The notes: generated by a model from the letters alone, not told the origin. A stretch of 64,000 nucleotides of DNA from Thermoproteota archaeon (GCA_027492035.1 JAOZFT010000035.1:1-64000); one strand, 5' to 3'; positions 49,017-58,508 are shown, numbered from the stretch's first letter. Numbers and translations are program-made.

Positions 49017-49152
49017 CTTCTAAAATTGAACTTGCTGGGAAAGGAATATATTTAAAAATTTTCCCGGTTTTTTATAGAATCTAGAAAATGTAACCTAAAA
49101 ATTTCTCCCTTTTCCCGGAAATAACTCGGGGAAAATTGGTAGTTTTTGGTAG

Positions 49153-49917
49153 GTGAGTGGGTTAGGAATGAAATGTCCTAATTGCGGTTTTGAAAACGCT
49201 GATAGCGCTAAGTTCTGTGGAAAATGTGGGTACCCTTTAACAAGTGGAGGAAAAGAACCTCCTACTCCTGAAACATCTGTTGTCTCAGCACCTACTTCTG
49301 CTTCACAGCCTCCCACTCTAACCCTTCCACAGACACAGCCTCAACTATCTACCTCTACGGCTCAAGCTATTCCTTCCTCATCTACGCATTTCGGTTTCAA
49401 AACATGCCCTAACTGTGGCTATATACTTCCACCGGAAGCTTTTTATTGTAGCGTATGTGGGACAGCACTCGAAAAAACCACTGAAAAAGTTGAAGAAGGA
49501 AAGGTTATTCCTGCCGGTGTGGAAAAATCAACTCTTTCGGATGAAGTTGGTAAACTGATTACTGAAAGAGAGAAGCTCATTGAGAAAAGGAAGAAATTAA
49601 GGGAACTTTTTGAAAAGAAAGAGGTTGATGAAGAACTTTATCTTAAACTCGACTCAGAATACTCTCAAAAACTAAACTCAGTTGTAAGTGAGCTGGACAG
49701 TAAAAAAGTTGCTGTGGACGTTAGGTTGGAGGAAGTGGAAAACATAATCCTTCAAAAGAAAAAAGAGATAGAAGAATTAAGGGTACGGATGAAACTTGGT
49801 GAAGTGCCTCAAGATGAATTCCTTAAAAAGAAAGAAGAAACTGAGAAATTGCTTAACACTTTAGAAAAGGAAAAATCAGTCCTTGAAAAATCAAGGGAAA
49901 TAATAAAAATAAGTTAA
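49153..49917 (+). CDS. Double zinc-ribbon protein with C-terminal coiled coil
   Basis: 'MKCPNCGFENADSAKFCGKCG' and 'KTCPNCGYILPPEAFYCSVCG'; Pro/Thr/Ser linker; Glu/Lys-rich coiled coil; true start probably ATG 49168. Confidence 0.8.
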   Translation: MSGLGMKCPNCGFENADSAKFCGKCGYPLTSGGKEPPTPETSVVSAPTSASQPPTLTLPQTQPQLSTSTAQAIPSSSTHFGFKTCPNCGYILPPEAFYCSVCGTALEKTTEKVEEGKVIPAGVEKSTLSDEVGKLITEREKLIEKRKKLRELFEKKEVDEELYLKLDSEYSQKLNSVVSELDSKKVAVDVRLEEVENIILQKKKEIEELRVRMKLGEVPQDEFLKKKEETEKLLNTLEKEKSVLEKSREIIKIS

Positions 49918-50020
49918 AAAATTAAAAATTTTTAATCGAAGAAAAGAATAGGAAGGGGTAATTGTGTGTCCCTCTTTATTTTTAAAAAAGTCGAGGAAGG
50001 TTTTAGAGGTTTGAAATGAA

Positions 50021-50545
50021 ATGAGTGAAAATAGGCCTTTAGGAGTAACAATATTGGCTATATTGATGGCTATAGGTGGAATACTTGGCATAATAGGAGC
50101 TATCCAAATCCTAACTAATCCCTGGATAAGAATTGCTGCTGCACTAAGGGCAGTAAATATTGGGTTAATTTACTTTTCCCTTCTACTTTCTATAGTTGCT
50201 TTACCTATAGCTTACGGCTTCTGGACAGGCTTAACTTGGTCATGGTATGCAGGTTTAGCTGTGAGTGGTTTATCAGCAATTACAAACCTCCTACAATTAC
50301 CAGGTGGTATACTTGGGTTAATAATTGATGCAGTAGTAATTTACTATTTGCTTCAACCAAATGTTAAAGAATGGTTTAAGGTTATGGGTGGCCCTACGCT
50401 CCCGGAAATAAGTTTACAAGCTAAACCTTCAACTTCAGAACCGTCCTCAACCCCCCCTCCTGGAATGAAGTTCTGCGTAACTTGTAGAAGAGCTATCCCA
50501 TCCTCTAACGTGTACTGCCCATATTGTGGAGCCAAGCAACCTTAA
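50021..50545 (+). CDS. 4-TM membrane protein with C-terminal zinc ribbon
   Basis: Hydrophobic N-terminal half, Pro/Ser linker, 'KFCVTCRRAIPSSNVYCPYCGAKQP'. Confidence 0.8.
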   Translation: MSENRPLGVTILAILMAIGGILGIIGAIQILTNPWIRIAAALRAVNIGLIYFSLLLSIVALPIAYGFWTGLTWSWYAGLAVSGLSAITNLLQLPGGILGLIIDAVVIYYLLQPNVKEWFKVMGGPTLPEISLQAKPSTSEPSSTPPPGMKFCVTCRRAIPSSNVYCPYCGAKQP

Positions 50546-50923
50546 ATGAGAGGTGTTCAGCAAATGTCCCAGGTAAGTTTTCCCGTTGTGACAAAAAACA
50601 TCAATTATATGCTTATGAGGCTTGAGAAAAATTTAAGGTCTATGCCAGGCCTCCAAGTTATTAGGCAAGGAAACAGTGCGGTAGAGGTAACTGCAAGCGC
50701 ACTGGGTGGCTTGCTTAAATCAAAAGCAACAGTCACGCTGAACTTATCAGGAAACTACTATTTTGTTTCGATAACCAGTACTCCCTCTCCCTTGGGGGGT
50801 AATGAAGCCTTAAACTATGCAAATGTAGCTGTTCAAAGAGCATTTTCAACTAAGCAATGCAACAACTGCAAAAAATTCATTTTCTTAGACGATAAATACT
50901 GCATGTTCTGCGGCCAAAAATAA
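50546..50923 (+). CDS. Small protein with C-terminal zinc ribbon
   Basis: Alpha/beta N-terminal domain, 'KQCNNCKKFIFLDDKYCMFCGQK'; abuts previous stop. Confidence 0.75.
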   Translation: MRGVQQMSQVSFPVVTKNINYMLMRLEKNLRSMPGLQVIRQGNSAVEVTASALGGLLKSKATVTLNLSGNYYFVSITSTPSPLGGNEALNYANVAVQRAFSTKQCNNCKKFIFLDDKYCMFCGQK

Positions 50924-50956
50924 CCCTTTTCTTTTCTCCCTTTCTTTAGAAAGGTT

Positions 50957-52702
50957 TTAAATTTTGAGGTGGGTTACCCACTTTATTTCTCTAAGATATT
51001 CTTTCGGTGCTTTAGTAGGTGAGTTAGTTAATAAATCTATTCCATCTTTGTTTTTTGGGAAAGCAATAACCTCTCTTATACTGTTTAAACCTAGTAACAC
51101 AGAAACCAACCTTTCTAAGCCTAAAGCTATTCCTCCATGTGGAGGAGCTCCGTATCTGAAAGATTCTAAGAGAAAGCCGTATCTTTCCATGTACTCATCC
51201 CTTTTTAAGCCGAGTAACTTAAATATTTTCTCTTGAATCTCTGCTTTATTGTTTCTTATGCTTCCTCCCCCAACCTCCCACCCATTCAAAACTAGGTCGT
51301 AAGCATCAGCTTCAACCTTTAAAGGGTTCTCTTCAAGTAATGCTTCCTCCCCCCTCTTCGGCGCCGTGAAAGGATGATGTGTTGGTTTAAGTTTTCCATC
51401 CTCTTGGCTCAATTCGAAAAGAGGGGGATTTATAATCCAGACAAACCTGTATTTTTCTTCATCCAACAAATCTAGGCTGTAGGCTATCACTCTCCTGGCT
51501 TCATTTAATGCTTTCAAAACGTTCTCTCTCTCCCCAAGTGCAAGGATGGATGTTGAATTTTCCATTTCTTTCCTTGGCGAACTGTCATTTTTACTTGTTC
51601 CAATAAATTCTTTTCTTTTCTCCCCTTCCTTGAATAAGTAAAGGTTTACTCTGTTTCTTTCAGCTATTTCCTTCAGTTTTTGATTCATTTTTCCAGTTTC
51701 TCTGTTTAATAATTCGTTAATTGTTTCTTTTTCTAGAACAATTTTTCCTCCTTCAACTGGTTCTTTAAATCTAACTATCTCTAGCCCTTTTATTCTCAAA
51801 TCAGGCTTGTCTGTTCCATACTTGTTTACTGATAAACTGTAACGTATTTTCTTGAAAGGTGTTTCAATTTTTACTTGCAAAGTTTCTTCAACCAATTGTT
51901 TCATCATCTCTTCCACTATTTCCATTAAATCCTGTGCTTCAATGAATGACATTTCTATGTCTAACTGTGTAAACTCGGGTTGCCTATCAGCTCTTAAATC
52001 TTCATCTCTGAAACATCTTGCAAATTGGTAGTATCTGTCGAATCCTGAAACCATCAAGAGCTGCTTATACAGTTGAGGACTTTGCGCTAAAGCATAAAAT
52101 TTTTTTGGGTGAAGTCTACTTGGTACAAGGAAGTCTCTGCTCCCCTCCGGTGTTGATTTAGCTAGGTAGGGGGTTTCAACTTCTACAAAACCTTTTAAAT
52201 CAAGATATTTCCTTAAAACCTTAACCACTTCGTTTTTAAACAAAATATTTCTTTGCATGAAAGGGGTTCTTAGGTCTAAGTACCTGTACCTAAGCCTTGT
52301 TTCTTCATGTGGATAAACCTCCTTTTTGAAACTCACGGGGAGTTTTTCAGCTTTGTTTAGAATTTTTAGTTCCAATATTTCTACTTCCACTTCACCTGTT
52401 TTCATTTCGGGATTTATTTGTGTTTCAGGTCTTTCTTTAACTTTCCCCTTTAATTGAATAACTGTTTCCTGAGTTATGTTCTTTAATTCTTTAAAGAAAG
52501 GATTCTTGTGATTCATCACTGCTTGGACAATCCCTGCTCTATCTCTTAAATTAATAAAAGCTAACTTGCCATGAACCCTTACACTGTCAACCCAGCCGCA
52601 AAGAACCACTTCTTTTCCAACTTCTTCCCTACTTAAATCTCCACACATGTGAGTGCGGTAACTTGTTCGGTAAACATGCTTTATTTCTACTTCAGGTTTC
52701 AT
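50957..52702 (-). CDS. aspS: Aspartyl-tRNA synthetase, bacterial-type (with GAD-like insertion)
   Basis: 581 aa; 'RTHMCGDLSREEVGKEVVLCGWV', 'LRYRYLDLRTPFMQRN', 'STPEGSRDFLVPSRLHPKKFYALAQSPQLYKQLLMVSGFDRYYQFARCFRDEDLRADRQPEFTQLDIEMSF', 'GIALGLERLV'. Confidence 0.93.
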   Translation of the reverse strand: MKPEVEIKHVYRTSYRTHMCGDLSREEVGKEVVLCGWVDSVRVHGKLAFINLRDRAGIVQAVMNHKNPFFKELKNITQETVIQLKGKVKERPETQINPEMKTGEVEVEILELKILNKAEKLPVSFKKEVYPHEETRLRYRYLDLRTPFMQRNILFKNEVVKVLRKYLDLKGFVEVETPYLAKSTPEGSRDFLVPSRLHPKKFYALAQSPQLYKQLLMVSGFDRYYQFARCFRDEDLRADRQPEFTQLDIEMSFIEAQDLMEIVEEMMKQLVEETLQVKIETPFKKIRYSLSVNKYGTDKPDLRIKGLEIVRFKEPVEGGKIVLEKETINELLNRETGKMNQKLKEIAERNRVNLYLFKEGEKRKEFIGTSKNDSSPRKEMENSTSILALGERENVLKALNEARRVIAYSLDLLDEEKYRFVWIINPPLFELSQEDGKLKPTHHPFTAPKRGEEALLEENPLKVEADAYDLVLNGWEVGGGSIRNNKAEIQEKIFKLLGLKRDEYMERYGFLLESFRYGAPPHGGIALGLERLVSVLLGLNSIREVIAFPKNKDGIDLLTNSPTKAPKEYLREIKWVTHLKI

Positions 52703-52706
52703 TTCT

Positions 52707-54038
52707 CTAAATCCCTTCTCTCTTACTTTTCAGTTCTTTTTTGATCTCTATTGTTTCTTCTCTTCCGGGTCCCACAGAAATTATTTTTATTGGTAGATTC
52801 ACTCTTCTCTCTATTTCCTCGACATAGTTTTTAGCCTCTTGAGGCAAGGCATCGTAGCCCTTTTTAGCTATTTCTCTCCATTCCTCCCTACCTAAATCAC
52901 TCCACCCCTCTAACTCAACATATTTTGGTTTACACTTTTCTACCAGTTCAGTTGAAACAGGGAAGTTTTTAAGCTTTTTTCCGTTTAAATTATATGCCAC
53001 ACAAATTTTTAAGGGAGTTATGCCGCTTAAAACATCAAGCTTGGTTAAAGCTAACTCAGTTAATCCATTTACTCTTTTGGCATAGTTTAGGATCAAAATA
53101 TCAAGCCATCCACATCTTCTGGGTCTGCCTGTGGTTGTCCCATACTCCCCTCCTTTCTCCCTTATCAAATCCCCTGTTTCCTCCTTGAGTTCAGTTGGGA
53201 AAGGACCCCTCCCCACCCTCGTCGTGTAAGCCTTAGCTACACCTATAATCCTTTTTATTTTGTTGGGGCCAACCCCTGCTCCTGTACATGCTCCACCTGC
53301 TACTGCATTTGAAGAAGTAACATAAGGATATGTTCCGTGGTCAACGTCAAGTAAAGTCCCTTGTGCGCCTTCAAACAAAACCTTCTTACCTTGATCAAGT
53401 GCTTCGTTAATGATTAAGGAGTCATCTCCAACATACTTCTTCAATTTTTCACCATAATTAGTATATTCATTTAAGATTACGTTTTTGTATTTCTCTATTT
53501 CGTTTTTGTCCTTTATTGCTCCATACTCTATTAACCATTTCTTTTTAGCTTCCAGAACCTTAGAAATTTTTTCCTTGAATTTATTACTGACCAAATCCTC
53601 GATTCTAATGGCTTCAACTCTTTTCATTTTGTCTGAGTAAGTTGGCCCTATCCCCTTCCCTGTGGTGCCGATTTTTTCTTCCCCCTTCCTTTTTTCACTT
53701 GCTCTGTCAAAAACAGGGTGGTAAGGGAGTGTTACATGGGCTCTTAAACTCACTACTAAATCAGGTTCTATTCCCCTCCTCTCTAAAAACCTTATTTCCT
53801 CAATTAATTCCTGCGGGTTTATAACCATTCCTCCACTGCAAACAACTTTTTTACCTCTAACAGCGCCTGAGGGAATTAAGTGAAACTTAAAAACTTTGTT
53901 TTCAACTTTTACAGTGTGTCCAGCATTGCTTCCCCCGTTATATCTCACAACCATGTCAACTTTTTCAGCTAAAAAATCAACAATCTTCCCTTTACCTTCA
54001 TCTCCGAACTGTGCACCTACTACCACTATTCCAGGCAA
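52707..54038 (-). CDS. purA: Adenylosuccinate synthetase
   Basis: 'VVVGAQFGDEGKGKIVDFLAEK', 'RYNGGSNAGHTV', 'FEGAQGTLLDVDHGTYPYVTSSN', 'TTGRPRRCGWLD'. Confidence 0.96.
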   Translation of the reverse strand: MPGIVVVGAQFGDEGKGKIVDFLAEKVDMVVRYNGGSNAGHTVKVENKVFKFHLIPSGAVRGKKVVCSGGMVINPQELIEEIRFLERRGIEPDLVVSLRAHVTLPYHPVFDRASEKRKGEEKIGTTGKGIGPTYSDKMKRVEAIRIEDLVSNKFKEKISKVLEAKKKWLIEYGAIKDKNEIEKYKNVILNEYTNYGEKLKKYVGDDSLIINEALDQGKKVLFEGAQGTLLDVDHGTYPYVTSSNAVAGGACTGAGVGPNKIKRIIGVAKAYTTRVGRGPFPTELKEETGDLIREKGGEYGTTTGRPRRCGWLDILILNYAKRVNGLTELALTKLDVLSGITPLKICVAYNLNGKKLKNFPVSTELVEKCKPKYVELEGWSDLGREEWREIAKKGYDALPQEAKNYVEEIERRVNLPIKIISVGPGREETIEIKKELKSKREGI

Positions 54039-54179
54039 AGAATCACCCCATGAAAAAGAAGACTGCTAAATTTTTTAAATATCCCCTTCACACTTTCTAC
54101 TTTTTAAAAAAGGAACAATAATTTTAAAAATAAAGAAAGCGCTCAATCAAATGAAATTTTTCCAAGGAAAGGGAAGATA

Positions 54180-54572
54180 ATGTCGGAACAACTTTTACAA
54201 ATTGAAAATATTTTGAAGAAACTCACTTCAGCAGGAACAAAAATAACAAGTTCTTTACTGGTTACTTCAGAAGGGCTACCTATGGCTGGAGCCATCCCTG
54301 GAGAATATGAACAGGAATCTTTAGGGGCTATGGCGGCATTAATGCTTTCCATGAGTGATGAAGTAGCAGAGGAGCTGCTTAAAAGCAAAAGCGAACTAAG
54401 TATTGTTATGAATAATAAAGGATATGTAGTTTCTTCCAGGATAAATGATGACTTATCCTTGTTAGTGACAGCTAAACCTGAAGCTAAGTTAGGTTTACTA
54501 ATTTACTTTCTTAAAAAAGCATCTAAAGAAATAAAGGAAGCACTTGAAACAAAATCTTTAACTCTAACTTAA
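54180..54572 (+). CDS. Roadblock/LC7 (MglB-like) protein
   Basis: 'LKKLTSAGTKITSSLLVTSEGLPMAGAIP...LGAMAALMLSMSDEVAEELLKS...GYVVSSRINDDLSLLVTAKPEAKLGLLIYFLKKA'. Confidence 0.88.
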   Translation: MSEQLLQIENILKKLTSAGTKITSSLLVTSEGLPMAGAIPGEYEQESLGAMAALMLSMSDEVAEELLKSKSELSIVMNNKGYVVSSRINDDLSLLVTAKPEAKLGLLIYFLKKASKEIKEALETKSLTLT

Positions 54573-54598
54573 AAGGGTTTTTGAGAGTTTAAGGATCT

Positions 54599-55285
54599 CT
54601 AGGAAAAAGTGGACTGTATAGCTAGTAGGACAGATGCTAGAAAGGCTTCAATGGTTCCCTTCGCCTGAGTAGCAACTGTTTCATAAACTAAATAATTTTC
54701 TAAACGAAGATTCTTTATTAGAAAATCTGATGGGTAAATATTCCATAAATCCCTTTTGTTTAACTGAACTACAACCGGTATTTTTTTGTTCAGTTTTTCA
54801 CCGAAAAACCTTTTTAATTCCTCTAAACTTCTTTTGTTTTCAATAAATTTTTCTCTTTGGCTGTCAATCACAAAAACAATTGTATCTGCCCCCTTCACAA
54901 CAGGTGCTCTTAAAGGAGCGTAGAAATCCTGTCCAGTAGCTGCCCAACCATGAACTCCTAAATTGAAATCTCCTAACCAAGTCAAGTCCAATTGTATGCC
55001 AAATTTTTCAAGTACAGAACTAAGAATTTCTCTATTTAATGAAAAGAACTGGTAATCATAATACAGTGTCCTGCCTCCAGAAGTAGATATACTTATTGTT
55101 TTCGTAGATGTACAGTTCCGGTTTATAGTTTGTAAGTACCTTTTCACTGCATATAAACTGGTTGTTTTCCCTGATTCTCCACACCCGTAATAAACTAGTT
55201 TTAAATGGATTTCATGCTTCTTTACGTCTATTTGAACCAAGTGTTCCACCGAGATGTTTAAGAGCTGACTGTAGATCCTTTCCAA
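54599..55285 (-). CDS. MglA/Arf-like small GTPase
   Basis: G1 'YYGCGESGKTTSL', G3 region 'GWAATGQDFYAPLRAPVVKGADTIVFVIDSQ', G4 'VVQLNKRDLW'; real start likely downstream of the annotated one. Confidence 0.85.
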   Translation of the reverse strand: MERIYSQLLNISVEHLVQIDVKKHEIHLKLVYYGCGESGKTTSLYAVKRYLQTINRNCTSTKTISISTSGGRTLYYDYQFFSLNREILSSVLEKFGIQLDLTWLGDFNLGVHGWAATGQDFYAPLRAPVVKGADTIVFVIDSQREKFIENKRSLEELKRFFGEKLNKKIPVVVQLNKRDLWNIYPSDFLIKNLRLENYLVYETVATQAKGTIEAFLASVLLAIQSTFS

Positions 55286-55730
55286 TCCCGAATTTTTCCT
55301 TTAAAAGCATCTCGGTCTCTTCGATTTTTTCTCTTCTTTCAATAAGTAACTTTCTAATTTGAGGCAAGCTGTTTTTAACAGTTAACCTTAATAAACCCAA
55401 ATTAACTTTAGGTAGGGTCTTTATGACTAAAAGGGAGCTTTCCTCTACATCATAAATAAAAATCTTGGATGTTTCAGTTTCAGCAAGTATCTGTTCAGGA
55501 TCAGGTTCATTCATTATTTCATGTTGAGCTATGTGAGCACCGAAAATACCTGCACATGCAGATGAGAAATTAGCTAAAAAATCTTCTCCTAAATTAAAAG
55601 GAGTTATAGCAGGCAGAACACCATCTTTCCTAATAATTACAGCGAAAACAATGCCTGGAATATCATTTAACTTACTTAGCAGCGCCTTTAACTTGTTTTC
55701 ATTTTCAATTAATTCTCTACCAAACTCCAA
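55212..55730 (-). CDS. Roadblock/LC7-like protein upstream of GTPase
   Basis: 'LLSKLNDIPGIVFAVIIRKDGVLPAITPF...SSLLVIKTLPKVNLGLLRLTVKNSLPQIRKLL'; overlaps GTPase ORF. Confidence 0.7.
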   Translation of the reverse strand: MEFGRELIENENKLKALLSKLNDIPGIVFAVIIRKDGVLPAITPFNLGEDFLANFSSACAGIFGAHIAQHEIMNEPDPEQILAETETSKIFIYDVEESSLLVIKTLPKVNLGLLRLTVKNSLPQIRKLLIERREKIEETEMLLKEKFGIGKDLQSALKHLGGTLGSNRRKEA

Positions 55731-56214
55731 GAAGGAAACACCTCACACCCATATTCCCTAAAAACTTTTCAGAAAACTTCAACATTAAATTTATTGATTT
55801 TTAACCAAACAGTTTTCAAGCATTACTTTTGTTTCTTCTATTATATAAATTTTAAGGTTTCAATTCCGAAAATTTCAATTCAAAAATTGGCAAACCTGTT
55901 TTTTCTATAACTTTTCTTGTTTCCACTGTCTTCTTTTTTCTTTTTTAATGTGAAAAACTAGAAAATAAGTAAAGAATTCTTCTTTCTCCAGAATCTATGG
56001 TTATCTTCCCTGAAAAACATATTTTTAGGGGTAAAGGTGGAAAAGGAAATAAAAAAGGCTTTAACTCTTTTCTTCCAATGGAAAAGTTTGAAAGAGTAAT
56101 CATTTAAAAGAGGAATGTTTAAATATTTTTTAAACAAAGATTCTATTACCTTTCACATTCTTACTTCACCTTTTTTTAACGTTTTCCTTCCTTATTTGGG
56201 GACGGTGAAAGCAC

Positions 56215-56649
56215 GTGGATAGAAAAGTGAATTTGCAAATAAAATTGTCGAGTCCTTTCTTTTATGTAGGAAAAAACTTAAAAGGAGAGGTAGAAGTTGA
56301 ATGTGTTGGGGATATAGAGTTTGAGGAAATCAGATTAGAGTTTGAAGGCACCGAAAAAATCAATTTTCCATGTAGAGACTCTAATGTCTGTCCCTCCCCC
56401 ACTATCTTTTTGGCTTCCCAAATTTTTGAAACAAAGAGAAGAATAAAGGAGGGTAATAGAATAGTTTGTCCCTCCCAGATCAAAATACCTTTTGAACTTT
56501 TTATCCCCCCCTGGACTCCTCCAACTTATAGAGGAAAATACGTCCAAACAAATTATGTTTTGAGGGTTAAACTGATGAGGGAAGGGGTAACCTTATTTTC
56601 TAAAGAATTACCCATTAAAATTTTCCTTGCTCCCCCTGCAATAAGGTAA
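56215..56649 (+). CDS. Arrestin-like/Spo0M-like beta-sandwich domain protein
   Basis: 'SPFFYVGKNLKGEVEVECVGDIEFEEIRLEFEGTEKI' and 'IKIPFELFIPPWTPPTYRGKYVQTNYVLRVKL' match the arrestin N-domain pattern; GTG start. Confidence 0.6.
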   Translation: MDRKVNLQIKLSSPFFYVGKNLKGEVEVECVGDIEFEEIRLEFEGTEKINFPCRDSNVCPSPTIFLASQIFETKRRIKEGNRIVCPSQIKIPFELFIPPWTPPTYRGKYVQTNYVLRVKLMREGVTLFSKELPIKIFLAPPAIR

Positions 56650-56736
56650 TAAAGGGTTTAAAAATTAAAAATAAAACTAAGTGGAGTCCGAAAACATATT
56701 CCCTATTATTAACTTTTTTAAGAGAGGCCTAAAAAA

Positions 56737-58005
56737 TTGCAAGAAATGAAAGGCAAAGTTTGTTTAGTTCCTTTTGTGTCACCTTTCCATAAGAAGGAAG
56801 CCTACATCGGAAAACTAAATTTTTTCAAAAAATTTCCTTGGCTGAGCTTCTACAGTCCAGTGTCAGGGGAAGATGAAGTCCTGGACGTTATTGAATGGGT
56901 TGAACAGTTTAAACTAGCCTTACTTTACCCCTTGACAGGCGGAACTTCTCAGTTGTTGGTGTCAACAATTATTTCCACTTCTACACCGACTGTGTTGTTA
57001 ACGGATGGAAGAAACAACTCCTTGCCTTCAGCGTTAACTTGTAAAAGGAAAATTGGCAAATTTAATGGAAATACCCTGATCAAGTTAATTTTCTTGGACG
57101 AAAAAAGTCTCTTCTCATTTGAAGAAACAGTTTCAGAAATTCTAAAAGTGGCTGAAGCCTTCCAAGAATTTATAGGCATGAAAATACATTTCTTGGGTTA
57201 TTTAAGCAACAAAAAGAAGTCATTCTATGACCCCTACACATTAAAAGAAAAATTCAACATCAACATTATACAAGAAAACATGGATTTTAAGAAGTACTTA
57301 AGAATTAAACTTGAACCTCAATGGCTAGAAACCTTCAAAGGCTACGAAATAATTGAGCCTTCTCAACAAGAGCTAGAGAAGGCATTTAAATTTTACCTTC
57401 TACTAAAAAAATTCCTTGAAGGAAAGGAAGCAGAAGTTTTGACGCTTGACTGTTTCCAATTAATAAACCAGGTAGGGTTTCCTCCATGCTTTGCAGCGGC
57501 AAAACTGCTTGAAAAAGGAGTGATTTTTGGTTGCGAAGCCGACTTGGCCTCAACAGTCACTATGTTTATCTTAAAAAAACTAACAGGTTCCCAGCCTTTC
57601 ATAATGAACCTATCAGCAATTTATCCAGAAAAAAATGAAGTGCTCCTTTCCCACTGCACAGCCCCCTTGAACTTAAGTGCCGGAAAGAAAAAATTACGCT
57701 CCCATTTCGAGTCAGGGTTAGGTGTCTCTGTTGAACTCACCTTTAAAAAAGGGCCTGTAACTCTTGTTCAATTTATTAACCCCGACTACGAAAAAATGTA
57801 TATTGCAGAAGGAGAAATTGTGGATGGAAATCCTAAAATTGAAAGCAATTGTAGAAGCCAAATAAAAGTGAAACCGAAATTTTCAGTTAAAAAGTTCTTG
57901 GAAGAAAATTTTGGAAATCATTTCACAGTTGTTTACGGTAAACACTCTGAAAAAATAAACAATTTCTGCAAACTAGCTGGTATTGCAACAAAAATTTACA
58001 ATTGA
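56737..58005 (+). CDS. L-fucose/L-arabinose isomerase-fold protein
   Basis: 'GFPPCFAAAKLLEKGVIFGCEADLASTVTMFILKKLTGSQPFIMNL...LSHCTAPLNL'; TTG start. Confidence 0.6.
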   Translation: MQEMKGKVCLVPFVSPFHKKEAYIGKLNFFKKFPWLSFYSPVSGEDEVLDVIEWVEQFKLALLYPLTGGTSQLLVSTIISTSTPTVLLTDGRNNSLPSALTCKRKIGKFNGNTLIKLIFLDEKSLFSFEETVSEILKVAEAFQEFIGMKIHFLGYLSNKKKSFYDPYTLKEKFNINIIQENMDFKKYLRIKLEPQWLETFKGYEIIEPSQQELEKAFKFYLLLKKFLEGKEAEVLTLDCFQLINQVGFPPCFAAAKLLEKGVIFGCEADLASTVTMFILKKLTGSQPFIMNLSAIYPEKNEVLLSHCTAPLNLSAGKKKLRSHFESGLGVSVELTFKKGPVTLVQFINPDYEKMYIAEGEIVDGNPKIESNCRSQIKVKPKFSVKKFLEENFGNHFTVVYGKHSEKINNFCKLAGIATKIYN

Positions 58006-58019
58006 AAACTGAGGAAATA

Positions 58020-58382
58020 CTAAAATTTCTTTTTAAGGGTAAGGATCAATTCGTTAATTAATTCATCCACATTATTTAGTAACTCTTTTATTTCTTGTTT
58101 TTCAGCCTTTTCTATGTGTATTCCGGCTATAACCACAGTTTTAACACCCACCTTACCAGTAATTTCCTTAGCTGCCTTACTTGCCACCTTTCCCTCTTTA
58201 TGTCTATGTGAAACCAGGGTTTTCACTGAAACACTTTCTCCCTCTTTTTCAGCTAAAGATACAGCACCGACATGAGGTTTCTCTCCACCACCAATCAAAA
58301 CAACCAAGTCATTCCCTAAAGTTAAAAGTTTCAGAAAAACATGAAGCCTACCTTCCCCAGCTTCAAAGCTAAACCCTTCCAT
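58020..58382 (-). CDS. LpdD-like (prenylated-flavin chaperone family) protein
   Basis: 'LVVLIGGGEKPHVGAVSLAE', 'HRHKEGKVASKAAKEI', 'VVIAGIHIEKAEKQEIKELL'. Confidence 0.55.
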   Translation of the reverse strand: MEGFSFEAGEGRLHVFLKLLTLGNDLVVLIGGGEKPHVGAVSLAEKEGESVSVKTLVSHRHKEGKVASKAAKEITGKVGVKTVVIAGIHIEKAEKQEIKELLNNVDELINELILTLKKKF

Positions 58383-58508
58383 TTCATTTCCTCTACTTCA
58401 AAGGACTTAACGTGTTCAATGAAATTGTACCATTATTCAAAAAAATAGATTTAAAGATTCCATTATAAAGTTGAAGTAGTAAAACTTCTCTCCCTAAATT
58501 AAGAAGAG

